This document shows positions 6,317 to 12,039 of a stretch of DNA of 31,403 nucleotides, piece by piece. Where the stretch lies: IMG/VR virus record IMGVR_UViG_3300043466_001019, positions 1 through 31,403 of that record; one strand, 5' to 3'. Position 1 is the first letter of the stretch, and the number at the start of each line of letters is the position of its first letter. Source of the stretch: a virus. Below the pieces are notes generated by a model. It did no database searches. It was not told the DNA's origin and saw only the letters and a program-made list of their open reading frames with translations. The translations under genes were made by a program, and so were the position numbers.

Positions 6317-7006
6317 TTAAAAATCCAAATCGTCGTCCTCGATAACCTCATCGCTTTCAATTGGTGCGATTGTATCAATTGGCTCGGCTTTTGCTAAATA
6401 CGTCTTTAAATAAGCCTCCAATACATTGTAAGCTTCATCCGCTAAGTCAGCCTCTGAGTCACTTAACGACTTCTCAAAGGCAAATCCTGGCGTTGTATAT
6501 TTAACAGCTCCCTTTTTGCCGTCGATAGCTTTGTCAACGACAACCCACTCGTCCGTTAACCTGGATCGAGTCTTTGCCGTAAAATCTCCGTAAGATTGGC
6601 ACGCTGCTCCCTTAAGTTGTAAGTTAGCAATTGAGCCGTCTTCTAGCATACAATATACGCTCTTAACATAATGACCTCCGGCAGCCTTAATTTTCTCTTT
6701 AATGTCTTTGTAAAGTCCCTTAGCAATTTCGTTTCCTTTAAATGGTTTAACAACCATTTCATCACGTGAGATAAATTTAACCTCGTTGGAATTGATTTGA
6801 CTAGAGCTTGCATCGTTCCACCCTTTTATGGTGTGCAATTCGTCAAGGACTAAAAATTTAAAAGGCAAAGGAATTGCGACGTTTTCTTTGGTTTCTTTAT
6901 CGTAATAACTGAAACCTTTGTCGTTGGATTTCCACTCGATAAATTTTGTCGCTGGGTTTGTTTGTGGTTGTGCAAACGCTTGTCTGCGGTTTGAAGTTGT
7001 ACTCAT
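6317..7006 (-). CDS. Probable single-stranded DNA-binding protein
   Basis: The 229-aa protein has a soluble beta-rich body (FIEWKSNDKGFSYYD, PLPFKFLVLDEL, WVVVDKAI) and an acidic C-terminus ending EDDDLDF. A short acidic tail ending in Phe is the hallmark of SSB proteins, where it recruits partner enzymes. The position directly before the primase-helicase, separated by its own terminator, fits a DNA-replication role in which it coats ssDNA. I cannot assign an OB fold by eye, so the call rests on tail, size and context. It has its own TATATTTG box (7071-7078) and a structured leader. Confidence 0.65.
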   Translation of the reverse strand: MSTTSNRRQAFAQPQTNPATKFIEWKSNDKGFSYYDKETKENVAIPLPFKFLVLDELHTIKGWNDASSSQINSNEVKFISRDEMVVKPFKGNEIAKGLYKDIKEKIKAAGGHYVKSVYCMLEDGSIANLQLKGAACQSYGDFTAKTRSRLTDEWVVVDKAIDGKKGAVKYTTPGFAFEKSLSDSEADLADEAYNVLEAYLKTYLAKAEPIDTIAPIESDEVIEDDDLDF

Positions 7007-7022
7007 AATTTATTTTATTTAT

Positions 7023-7054
7023 GGACTCAATAGATGCTCGTGAATCCTTCGAGC
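7023..7054 (-). ncRNA. Pseudoknot-like leader of the SSB-like gene
   Basis: In the 65-nt leader, GCTCG and CGAGC (plus arms 7036-7040 and 7050-7054) form a stem with the 9-nt minus-strand loop AAGGATTCA. The loop segment GGATTCA can pair with TGAGTCC just downstream (plus 7023-7029) over 7 bp with one G-U. The stem can be extended by AATA/TATT beyond a 3x3 internal loop. This is H-type pseudoknot geometry between promoter and ATG. The pairing is read from the sequence; the role is unknown. Confidence 0.5.
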
Positions 7055-7070
7055 TGTTATTATGATTTAG

Positions 7071-7078
7071 CAAATATA
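7071..7078 (-). promoter_or_regulatory. Predicted -7 box (TATATTTG) for the SSB-like gene
   Basis: TATATTTG on the minus strand, with TTTA about 19 nt upstream in place of TTTG. It starts 8 nt after the stop of the second homing endonuclease gene, and its -33 region lies within that gene's last codons, so the SSB-like gene can be expressed independently of the insertion. Confidence 0.6.
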
Positions 7079-7085
7079 TAAAAAT

Positions 7086-7796
7086 TTATATTAATATTAA
7101 AGAAGTTTTATTTTTTCTTTTACCTTTTAAAATTCTACTTAAATTTTTAATGTTATAAGTTTTTTCTGCATCTACAATTGAATTATAAAAAATACCATTA
7201 TTTAAATCCAAAACTATATTAATCCATTTTTTTGAATCAGACATTTTTTGTTTTGTTTCTTCAGACATTTTTTTACCTTTCCAATATTTAGCATTATTTT
7301 TTGAAATTTTATTTTTAGTTTCTTTTGTAACTATATGATTTTTTAATGATAAACTTATTTTATTTTTAATTTCATTTGAAATTATTATATTCATTTTTTT
7401 ATTTCTAATTTTTTCTTTTGACTCTTCGGTATGATTTCTTCCTAACCAATATTTATTATTTTTTTTAGATTGAGATATTTTATTTTTAGTTTCATTTGAA
7501 AATATTAATTTTAATTCGTTTGTTTTAGTTAATACACAATTTAATCCATTTTCTAATACATTATAATAATCTTGCCAATATCTTTCACGTTCATTTAATT
7601 TATTTATTTCACACTCTTCAATAATTTCAAATTTATGATTTTTTATTCCATATTTATTTAATGAATTATATAATTTAATTTGCGATTTATTTTTTTTATA
7701 TAATTTTAAATAAGAATTAAATCTATTTTCAATATTTATACTTTGACCAATATAAATTTTATTTTTTAAATTTGTTATTTTATATATTCCAATCAT
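7086..7796 (-). CDS. GIY-YIG homing endonuclease 2 (NUMOD3-type)
   Basis: I choose the ATG at 7796 (MIGIYKITN), since the seven residues from a possible start at 7817 (MGAFYIT) lie upstream of the GIY domain and overlap the structured leader. The 236-aa product has GIY at 3-5, YIG at 15-17, R25 and E72 (ERYWQDYY), then NUMOD3-type repeats (ISQSKKNNKYWLGRNH, SEETKQKMSDSKKW) and a NUMOD1-like end (NNGIFYNSIVDAEKTY). It shares the GLNCV.TKTN segment with the copy at 2913-3638, so the two are homologous. The DNA is extremely AT-rich, consistent with a mobile gene. It is inserted directly in front of the SSB-like gene's promoter. Confidence 0.92.
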   Translation of the reverse strand: MIGIYKITNLKNKIYIGQSINIENRFNSYLKLYKKNKSQIKLYNSLNKYGIKNHKFEIIEECEINKLNERERYWQDYYNVLENGLNCVLTKTNELKLIFSNETKNKISQSKKNNKYWLGRNHTEESKEKIRNKKMNIIISNEIKNKISLSLKNHIVTKETKNKISKNNAKYWKGKKMSEETKQKMSDSKKWINIVLDLNNGIFYNSIVDAEKTYNIKNLSRILKGKRKNKTSLILI

Positions 7797-7807
7797 TGTT
7801 ATATAAA

Positions 7808-7897
7808 AAGCGCCCACAATTTCAAGCGGGCAGGCTTTACTTTTGTGAGCGTTTAAATTTATTTTTAATTTCTATTGAGCCTGCCCGAACAATAGAA
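7808..7897 (-). ncRNA. Kissing-loop RNA element between the 43-aa ORF and endonuclease 2
   Basis: Two hairpins face each other. Hairpin A: arms ttctattg (7870-7877) and caatagaa (7890-7897), a perfect 8-bp stem with a 12-nt loop holding agcctgcccg (7878-7887). Hairpin B: arms aagcgcccacaa (7808-7819) and ttgtgagcgttt (7843-7854), 12 bp with one mismatch and one wobble, with a loop holding cgggcaggct (7827-7836). The two loop decamers are perfect complements, GC-rich in a very AT-rich region. In minus-strand RNA this would form a 10-bp loop-loop interaction. No gene lies in 7818-7900. The function is unknown. Confidence 0.65.
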
Positions 7898-7900
7898 TTG

Positions 7901-8032
7901 CTAAATTATATAATTTTTTTTAATTGACAAAATTTTTCTATACAAATTATTAACTCTTTCAGAGTTTATGCCTCTTTTATAGTAAAAATTTAACACTCTT
8001 TTAATCCTTGTTAGTTCGCTTTGCTTATTCAT
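7901..8032 (-). CDS. Small basic protein (43 aa)
   Basis: The frame runs from ATG at 8032-8030 to TAG at 7903-7901. The product starts MNKQSELTRIKRVLNFYYKR and continues with many Lys/Arg residues in a probably helical arrangement. The start overlaps the TAA of the upstream 70-aa gene as ATGAATAA, the same coupling as at 189-196. No family is recognised. A DNA- or RNA-binding role is possible from the charge but unproven. The kissing-loop element follows 4 nt after its stop. Confidence 0.6.
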   Translation of the reverse strand: MNKQSELTRIKRVLNFYYKRGINSERVNNLYRKILSIKKNYII

Positions 8033-8237
8033 ATACTTCCTCCAAATCTAAATAACGATAAGTATTTGTAAATTTTCCCCAGTCAACGACAACCGGAAGT
8101 CCGATTGTTCTTTTTGGATTTTGCAACTCGTTTCCTATTTCAACTATCACTCCGACTTTGTCGGTTGGATTGTGCCTGTCAATTTCCATTGCGAAAATAC
8201 TCGTTTCTTTTAGTTTTACTTTTTGTCCTAGTTTCAT
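8025..8237 (-). CDS. Small SH3/KOW-like protein (70 aa)
   Basis: The product begins MKLGQKVKLKETSIFA and continues with GVIVEIGNELQNPKRTIG and PVVVDWGKFTNTYRYLDLEEV. The pattern of short strands with G-x-K-V-K-L and a later V-I-V-x-I/VVVDW is that of small SH3-like beta barrels common in phage early regions, which often have no known function. It has no membrane segment. It lies 4 nt downstream of the 147-aa gene and overlaps the 43-aa ORF by 8 nt. The fold is suggested by eye only. Confidence 0.75.
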   Translation of the reverse strand: MKLGQKVKLKETSIFAMEIDRHNPTDKVGVIVEIGNELQNPKRTIGLPVVVDWGKFTNTYRYLDLEEVYE

Positions 8238-8241
8238 AATA

Positions 8242-8685
8242 TTAAAATTTTAGTGATATTGAATTTTTGCGAGGAGTCGTCCCTACTTTTGGAACGTCGT
8301 TTCCGTATGCGTCAATTATTGGTTGCTTTTGTGCGAGTTTTAACAGCTCAACCCTTGCGTCTAAGTCAGCTTTCAATTGGCAATAAATTTCGTCTTCAGC
8401 ATAATTGATTGTATCTCCTCCGTTTGTTGGAATAAACTCAACGCCGTAATACTTTAATTTTTCAAATGGTAAGTATTTTCTCATCTCTGAGTCGGCTGAA
8501 TTGATTACTTCTTTTAATCGGCAAATATTTGCCATAAAATGATGTTTGTCAACTTCTCCGCTTTCGATTACATTGTCAACCATTCTTTTGCCAGTTAGGA
8601 TTGCGTCCTTTTTTGTAAAAGTTGGCTCGTACATTGTCAGGACTTGCTCTGAATTTTCTAAAAATAATTTTGAATTTGCTCCCAT
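8242..8685 (-). CDS. Conserved phage protein of unknown function (147 aa)
   Basis: A soluble protein beginning MGANSKLFLENSEQVLTMYE, with a helical central part (DNVIESGEVDKHHFMANI, LKADLDARVELLKLAQ) and a C-terminal low-complexity tail (GTTPRKNSISLKF). I remember similar hypothetical proteins from Bacteroidetes phage early regions but know no function. The ATG shares one base with the stop of the upstream 39-aa ORF (TAATG), so it is translated as part of the operon that starts at 9408. Confidence 0.8.
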   Translation of the reverse strand: MGANSKLFLENSEQVLTMYEPTFTKKDAILTGKRMVDNVIESGEVDKHHFMANICRLKEVINSADSEMRKYLPFEKLKYYGVEFIPTNGGDTINYAEDEIYCQLKADLDARVELLKLAQKQPIIDAYGNDVPKVGTTPRKNSISLKF

Positions 8686-8804
8686 TACGATTTGATTTTT
8701 TGATAAGCGTTACACATTTTTTCGTTGTTTGAGTAGTGTATCGATTGGACTGTCTTACGCATCCATTTATCGAATTTTTTAATTTGTTTTAGTTTCTGAT
8801 CCAT
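8685..8804 (-). CDS. Small basic protein (39 aa)
   Basis: The ATG at 8804-8802 opens a 39-codon frame ending TAA at 8687-8685, one base into the next ATG. The product begins MDQKLKQIKKFDKWMRKT and is Lys-rich with one Cys. It overlaps the 47-aa ORF upstream by 16 nt. The chain of one-base and short overlaps fills what would otherwise be a 246-nt gap between two genes, which supports a real gene. The function is unknown. Confidence 0.5.
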   Translation of the reverse strand: MDQKLKQIKKFDKWMRKTVQSIHYSNNEKMCNAYQKIKS

Positions 8805-8932
8805 TTTTCTAAGATTTTTTCGATTGTTTGTTTGATTTCATTTTCTGACTCGATAGGGATTAACCTTTTAATTATTTTGGTTTGAGTTCCCTCTTTAAAT
8901 TTTGACTTGCGTCCTGCGTTTCTTTTATTCAT
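8789..8932 (-). CDS. Small basic protein (47 aa)
   Basis: The frame runs from ATG at 8932-8930 (TAATG with the 69-aa gene) to TAA at 8791-8789. The product begins MNKRNAGRKSKFKEGTQTKI and contains PIESENEIKQTIEKILEKW. The N-terminal GRKSKFKEG followed by an I-P-x-x-x-E-x-E-I pattern is reminiscent of small phage proteins related to plasmid-partition or ribbon-helix-helix families (a typical text is GRPKKGEE...TK.IRVPES...I). This is only a resemblance. It could be a small DNA-binding regulator. Confidence 0.55.
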   Translation of the reverse strand: MNKRNAGRKSKFKEGTQTKIIKRLIPIESENEIKQTIEKILEKWIRN

Positions 8933-9141
8933 TATTCTTTAAATAAGCTAAGTAAATTGTTTAAAGTAGTTTCGGTATCTAAAAACGTACAAATTGAACT
9001 TGCATCGGCAATAGTCAATCCGAAGACGCTTTGATTATTTTCTAAGCTCTTAATAATTTTTTCATAGGAAGTTGGATAATATTTTTTTACAATTTCTAAT
9101 TTCTCTAAATATTCCGGTTTTAATCTTTCTAATAAATTCAT
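8932..9141 (-). CDS. Small protein of unknown function (69 aa)
   Basis: The product begins MNLLERLKPEYLEKLEIVKK and reads as a helical, soluble protein (YPTSYEKIIKSLENNQS, then LTIADASSICTFLDTETTLNNLL). The start overlaps the stop of the upstream 64-aa gene by 4 nt. The stop shares a base with the next ATG. No family is recognised. Confidence 0.75.
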   Translation of the reverse strand: MNLLERLKPEYLEKLEIVKKYYPTSYEKIIKSLENNQSVFGLTIADASSICTFLDTETTLNNLLSLFKE

Positions 9142-9332
9142 AATGAATAATAATAAGTTAATAATCTATTTTCTATTTGTAGCATAACTTTGGCTCTTTG
9201 TAAATTGTAATTTAAATGTAAACCTAAATTTACTAATTCAATATGAGACTCAAATTTTTGCTGAGCGTTGTCAATCATTTTTAAGATTGCAATTTGTTTG
9301 CGGTGTTTGTGGATTAGTTTTTTAGTTTCCAT
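9138..9332 (-). CDS. Small basic helical protein (64 aa)
   Basis: The product begins METKKLIHKHRKQIAILKMID and reads on as helices (QQKFESHIELVNLGLHL, LQRAKVMLQIENRLLTYY). It is Lys/Arg/His-rich at the N-terminus. It overlaps the 28-aa membrane peptide gene upstream by 11 nt and the 69-aa gene by 4 nt. I do not recognise it. The gene is early in the operon behind the TATCTTTG box at 9440-9447. Confidence 0.72.
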   Translation of the reverse strand: METKKLIHKHRKQIAILKMIDNAQQKFESHIELVNLGLHLNYNLQRAKVMLQIENRLLTYYYSL

Positions 9333-9408
9333 AACGTAAAATAATTTGAATTAAAAAATAACTCGCTGCGATTAAGCAAAATCCGTAATAAAAATTTTTT
9401 GATTTCAT
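9322..9408 (-). CDS. Very small membrane peptide (28 aa)
   Basis: The ATG at 9408-9406 opens a 28-codon frame ending TAA at 9324-9322. The product begins MKSKNFYYGFCLIAASYFLI and is one hydrophobic segment flanked by Lys and Arg, so a single-pass membrane peptide is likely. It would be the first gene behind the predicted promoter at 9440-9447, with a leader of roughly 25-30 nt, and it overlaps the 64-aa gene. It is similar in kind to the 30-aa membrane ORF at 104-196. The function is unknown. Confidence 0.5.
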   Translation of the reverse strand: MKSKNFYYGFCLIAASYFLIQIILRYGN

Positions 9409-9439
9409 AATTTTAAATATTTGTTTGTTAATAATAGAG

Positions 9440-9447
9440 CAAAGATA
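9440..9447 (-). promoter_or_regulatory. Predicted -7 box (TATCTTTG) of the early small-gene operon
   Basis: TATCTTTG on the minus strand matches TAnnTTTG and lies 31 nt upstream of the first ATG (9408). I see no good TTTG at -33, so strength or activator dependence is open. The 10-bp tandem repeats at 9531-9560 lie about 85 nt upstream. Confidence 0.5.
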
Positions 9448-9530
9448 TAATCTATTTTTAATTAAAAGGACTTAAATTAAACTTTAACATTTTCTTAACA
9501 CTTATAAATTATATACAATAGGATATAATT

Positions 9531-9560
9531 ATCCGTATTTATTCGTAATTATACGTAAAA
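9531..9560. repeat. Three tandem 10-bp repeats (AT-N-CGTA-WWW)
   Basis: Three consecutive decamers, ATCCGTATTT, ATTCGTAATT and ATACGTAAAA, follow each other with exact 10-bp spacing, one helical turn, so CGTA recurs on the same DNA face. They lie in the gene-free stretch 9409-9621 between the late-operon terminator and the early promoter. This is the layout of a cooperative protein-binding site (operator or iteron). The rest of the gap is AT-rich with no other structure seen. Confidence 0.5.
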
Positions 9561-9565
9561 TGGTA

Positions 9566-9590
9566 TAAAAAAACCACTTATAAAAGTGGC
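9566..9590 (-). terminator. Intrinsic terminator ending the late operon
   Basis: On the minus strand GCCACTT and AAGTGGT pair around a 4-nt loop (CCACTT at plus 9583-9588, AAGTGG at 9573-9578), followed by seven Ts. It lies about 30 nt beyond the spanin stop. A second weaker inverted repeat (GCTTAA/TTAAGC, about 9598-9630) overlaps the end of the spanin gene. Confidence 0.85.
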
Positions 9591-9621
9591 TTTCATTTGC
9601 TTAAGGCTGTGACGTCTCCAG

Positions 9622-10095
9622 TTAAGCGAATAAATTTAGTTTCTTATTGAGATAATATAATAATATTAATACTAATATAATCCATAAATACCAAAATTCA
9701 GTAATTATTGATGCTTTACGTTCAATTTGTTTGTCGCTTGTTTTTGTTTGCTCTACTGACTTAATATTTTGTTTGCGACTACTTTGTACTATTTCGTTTT
9801 TTATTGTCTTATTTCGGCTCGTTTCACGTTTGTGACGTATCTTAGCATTAAGATAGGACGTTTTTTTGCCGTTATTGTCGATAATTACAATTGCTTTGCA
9901 CGTATCAATTGGCTCAATATAAAAATCATTAACGACTTTGTCAATATCATAGCTCGTATTGGTAACGATTTTAGTAGTGTCGGAGATACTTACCTCCATT
10001 TTTGTAGTCGTTTCGGTATTGCTTTTGTTTACTTTACGAGTTCCGCAACCAACTAAAAGCAATAATACTAATAAATATTTGATTTTATTTTCCAT
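9622..10095 (-). CDS. Unimolecular spanin (u-spanin)
   Basis: The 157-aa protein starts with a lipoprotein signal peptide, MENKIKYLLVLLLLVGCG, with a lipobox ending in Cys17. It has a long hydrophilic middle rich in Lys, Thr and Ser, and a C-terminal transmembrane segment (FWYLWIILVLILLYYL, about 133-148) followed by NKKLNLFA. An N-terminal outer-membrane lipid anchor and a C-terminal inner-membrane anchor in one chain is the definition of a u-spanin, which spans the periplasm and fuses the two membranes in the last lysis step (as phage T1 gp11). It is the last late gene, after lysozyme and metallophosphoesterase, and its terminator follows. Confidence 0.85.
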   Translation of the reverse strand: MENKIKYLLVLLLLVGCGTRKVNKSNTETTTKMEVSISDTTKIVTNTSYDIDKVVNDFYIEPIDTCKAIVIIDNNGKKTSYLNAKIRHKRETSRNKTIKNEIVQSSRKQNIKSVEQTKTSDKQIERKASIITEFWYLWIILVLILLYYLNKKLNLFA

Positions 10096-10105
10096 TAAAA
10101 GTACA

Positions 10106-11098
10106 TTATCGGATTTTATTTTCCACTATTCTTAGGTTATTGACCTCATATTCGCCATTTTTTTCCACTCTAATATGAGCAAAGCCATTATTCCAACTAT
10201 TAAAAGGCATATATTCCGGCTGTAAACCACATAAACAACCAACGCTCCAGGTCGTTGTCACGTTTCCACTTAAGGAAACCTCAGTGTGTTCGGACGTTCT
10301 ATGGTGGTGGCCAATAATTGAGCTTTCTTTTGCTTTCATATAAAGTCCTCTGGCCGGATTAACCGGAGGAGCAAAACCGCTGAAAAATTCGTGTCCGTGT
10401 AAAAGTGGCAATTTACCGGCTTTGGCTATTTGTTTACTTTTTACCTCTTGAACGCCAGCCTCTCCAAATCTTAAAATTGTGGAAAGTTCAAAATCTGGTA
10501 TTCCTAAAAGCTCAGGCGCTTGCAACTTTAAAAAGTTTTGCCAACGATCTTCGTGGTTTCCTATTTTATAATAAATCGGAGCTTGAAAATGGTCTTGTAA
10601 ATTCTTTAAAAAGTTTCGAGTCATTTCCAACTCGTCGGCCATATTTCGAAGTCGTCTATCTTTAATAAATCGAGATAGCATATACATATCGATTGTGTCT
10701 CCATTTAAATAAACGCAATCAATTTTCTCAGTTTTACCGTAATCAATCGCTAATTTAAGAGCGTCGTTGTTTTGGTACGGAAAATGAATGTCAGTCAAAA
10801 ATAAAATATTTTTGTTTGGAACTATTACTTCGCTTTGCTTTTCGTAGTCCGACTCTGGTAACTCAAAATTTTTTGTCATAAATTGTTTTTTTTCCTTTGT
10901 TGTTCTTTCAGAGATTGTCTCTTTTAATTTAATATTTAATTCGCCTCGATGCGCTCTTACAAGTCCTCGAGCTGACTCTACACTATTAAAATCGATTGGA
11001 TAATCTGCAACCAATAAACGAGAGATTGCGTTCGTGGATGCGTGTGGAAATTTAAGTAAATATTCTCTAACAATTTCCCCTTTATAAGTTACTTTCAT
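10106..11098 (-). CDS. Calcineurin-like metallophosphoesterase
   Basis: The 330-aa protein has the metallophosphoesterase motifs in order: DIH at 103-105, NGD at 132-134, GNHE at 180-183, HGH at 234-236 and GHHH at 263-266. The first 75 residues look like a helix-turn-helix-type domain (FPHASTNAISRLLV). The substrate is unknown; phage relatives act on nucleotides, nucleic acid ends or phosphoproteins. Its start overlaps the lysozyme gene by 17 nt, and it sits between lysozyme and spanin, an odd place for a nucleotide enzyme. Such genes are common in Bacteroidetes phages near lysis genes, from memory. Confidence 0.9.
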   Translation of the reverse strand: MKVTYKGEIVREYLLKFPHASTNAISRLLVADYPIDFNSVESARGLVRAHRGELNIKLKETISERTTKEKKQFMTKNFELPESDYEKQSEVIVPNKNILFLTDIHFPYQNNDALKLAIDYGKTEKIDCVYLNGDTIDMYMLSRFIKDRRLRNMADELEMTRNFLKNLQDHFQAPIYYKIGNHEDRWQNFLKLQAPELLGIPDFELSTILRFGEAGVQEVKSKQIAKAGKLPLLHGHEFFSGFAPPVNPARGLYMKAKESSIIGHHHRTSEHTEVSLSGNVTTTWSVGCLCGLQPEYMPFNSWNNGFAHIRVEKNGEYEVNNLRIVENKIR

Positions 11099-11537
11099 AA
11101 TAAATTTGACTTTCCTTTTCTCTTCTTATTGTCAATCCTTTTATCTCTTTGCCTCCGGCTTTATTCCACTTTAAAAACTCGTCTTTAATCGTTAAGTCGT
11201 CAGGATTGAAATTGACTTTTTTTAATAATGTACTTTTTGCCAATCCGTTCACTCCAATATTATAAGCAAAACTCACTAAGGCGTTGAATTGATTTTGATT
11301 AACATTTGATTTTACCAATTCGTCCACTTTTAAGGCGAATTTATCGGCTATAAATTTAAACATTTCAAACGCCTCAGGCTTTGTGATTGCTTTGTCTTGC
11401 ATCGTTACCTTTCTACCATTTGGATAGTATGTATTACCATATCCGATTGTCGGAACTTTGGCGCTACAAAGGTAAGGTGTCAACCTCAAGCCTTCAAATT
11501 TACAAATTAAAAGATAACCAGCGTTATTCAGTCTCAT
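11082..11537 (-). CDS. T4-type lysozyme (endolysin, GH24)
   Basis: The 151-aa product has the catalytic pattern E-x8-C-x5-T: E15 in CKFEGLRLTPYLC, C24 in the position usually Asp or Cys, and T30 in PTIGYGNT. Later conserved parts are NQNQFNALVSFAYNIGVNGL and GLTIRREKESQIY. It hydrolyses the MurNAc-GlcNAc bond of peptidoglycan. There is no signal peptide or SAR segment, so release should depend on a holin. The two small membrane proteins immediately upstream are candidates. It overlaps the upstream 57-aa ORF by 14 nt. Confidence 0.94.
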   Translation of the reverse strand: MRLNNAGYLLICKFEGLRLTPYLCSAKVPTIGYGNTYYPNGRKVTMQDKAITKPEAFEMFKFIADKFALKVDELVKSNVNQNQFNALVSFAYNIGVNGLAKSTLLKKVNFNPDDLTIKDEFLKWNKAGGKEIKGLTIRREKESQIYYESNL

Positions 11538-11697
11538 TTTTTTTATTTTTTTCCATTAAATACCAACGACGCAAAGTATAGCCTGAGGCTAATATAAAAG
11601 CAAAGACTTTCATTGCAACGTCAACCTCAGCAAAAGAGATAATAAAATAAGTTCCGGTCAATAGGGAAAGTTTTAAATCTAAAAAATATTGTCTCAT
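11524..11697 (-). CDS. Small membrane protein, holin candidate 1 (57 aa)
   Basis: The ATG at 11697-11695 overlaps the TGA of the 60-aa gene by 4 nt, and TAA is at 11526-11524. The product begins MRQYFLDLKLSLLTGTYFII, contains one or two hydrophobic stretches (LSLLTGTYFIISFAEV and VFAFILASGYTL) and ends in a charged tail (RRWYLMEKNKKNETE). Size, membrane segments, charged C-terminus and position directly before the lysozyme fit a small holin. Both this and the next gene could be holin or antiholin. Confidence 0.7.
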   Translation of the reverse strand: MRQYFLDLKLSLLTGTYFIISFAEVDVAMKVFAFILASGYTLRRWYLMEKNKKNETE

Positions 11698-11876
11698 TTT
11701 CTTAAACGCTCTACTATGTTAGTGACTCCCTCAATTCCAATATAAGCCGTTGCAATAACAACCCAATCGGATGAGGTTAATGTTTGATTAAATAAACCAA
11801 TACAAGCGATTACGAAAACCGATAATTTTCGAGATATTAATTTATTTAAAATTACGTCAAATTGCTGTCTGCTCAT
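11694..11876 (-). CDS. Small membrane protein, holin candidate 2 (60 aa)
   Basis: I choose the internal ATG at 11876 (MSRQQFDVILNKLISRK), because the 23 residues encoded from a possible start at 11945 overlap the coiled-coil gene and look like out-of-frame sequence. The product has two hydrophobic stretches (LSVFVIACIGLF and WVVIATAYIGIEGV) and a short charged end. Similar MSRQQF-type proteins occur in the lysis region of Flavobacterium phages, from memory. It is probably a holin or part of a holin-antiholin pair with the 57-aa protein, with which it overlaps by 4 nt. Confidence 0.75.
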   Translation of the reverse strand: MSRQQFDVILNKLISRKLSVFVIACIGLFNQTLTSSDWVVIATAYIGIEGVTNIVERLRK

Positions 11877-12027
11877 TTTTAATATTTTGTATTTCGTTGT
11901 AAATGCGTAAAAGTTCCGCCTCTTTTTCTTTAAGTAATTCCTCATTCGTTTGCTCGTCTTCGACTTCTATAAATTCGACTCTAACAAGTCCATTTTCGTC
12001 ATAAATTTCATTTCTTATTTGTGCCAT
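11857..12027 (-). CDS. Short coiled-coil protein (56 aa)
   Basis: The frame runs from ATG at 12027-12025 to TGA at 11859-11857. The product begins MAQIRNEIYDENGLVRVEFI and continues with a long Glu/Lys-rich helix (EELLKEKEAELLRIYNEIQN), so it is probably coiled coil. It lies 12 nt after the fibre gene and overlaps the 60-aa membrane protein gene by 20 nt. Short proteins of this kind after tail fibres are common in these phages; it may assist fibre assembly, but that is a guess from position. Confidence 0.7.
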   Translation of the reverse strand: MAQIRNEIYDENGLVRVEFIEVEDEQTNEELLKEKEAELLRIYNEIQNIKNEQTAI

Positions 12028-12039
12028 AATTATTATATT

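Noticed and set aside
7086-7900. Group I intron around endonuclease 2
   Set aside because: The GIY-YIG gene and nearby RNA hairpins suggest one, but I see no group I core elements (P, Q, R, S) and no split host gene on either side.
11877-11945. N-terminal extension of the 60-aa membrane protein from an ATG at 11945
   Set aside because: The extra 23 residues overlap the 56-aa gene in another frame, are strongly basic and would disrupt the membrane topology; the ATG at 11876 gives a typical small holin-like protein.
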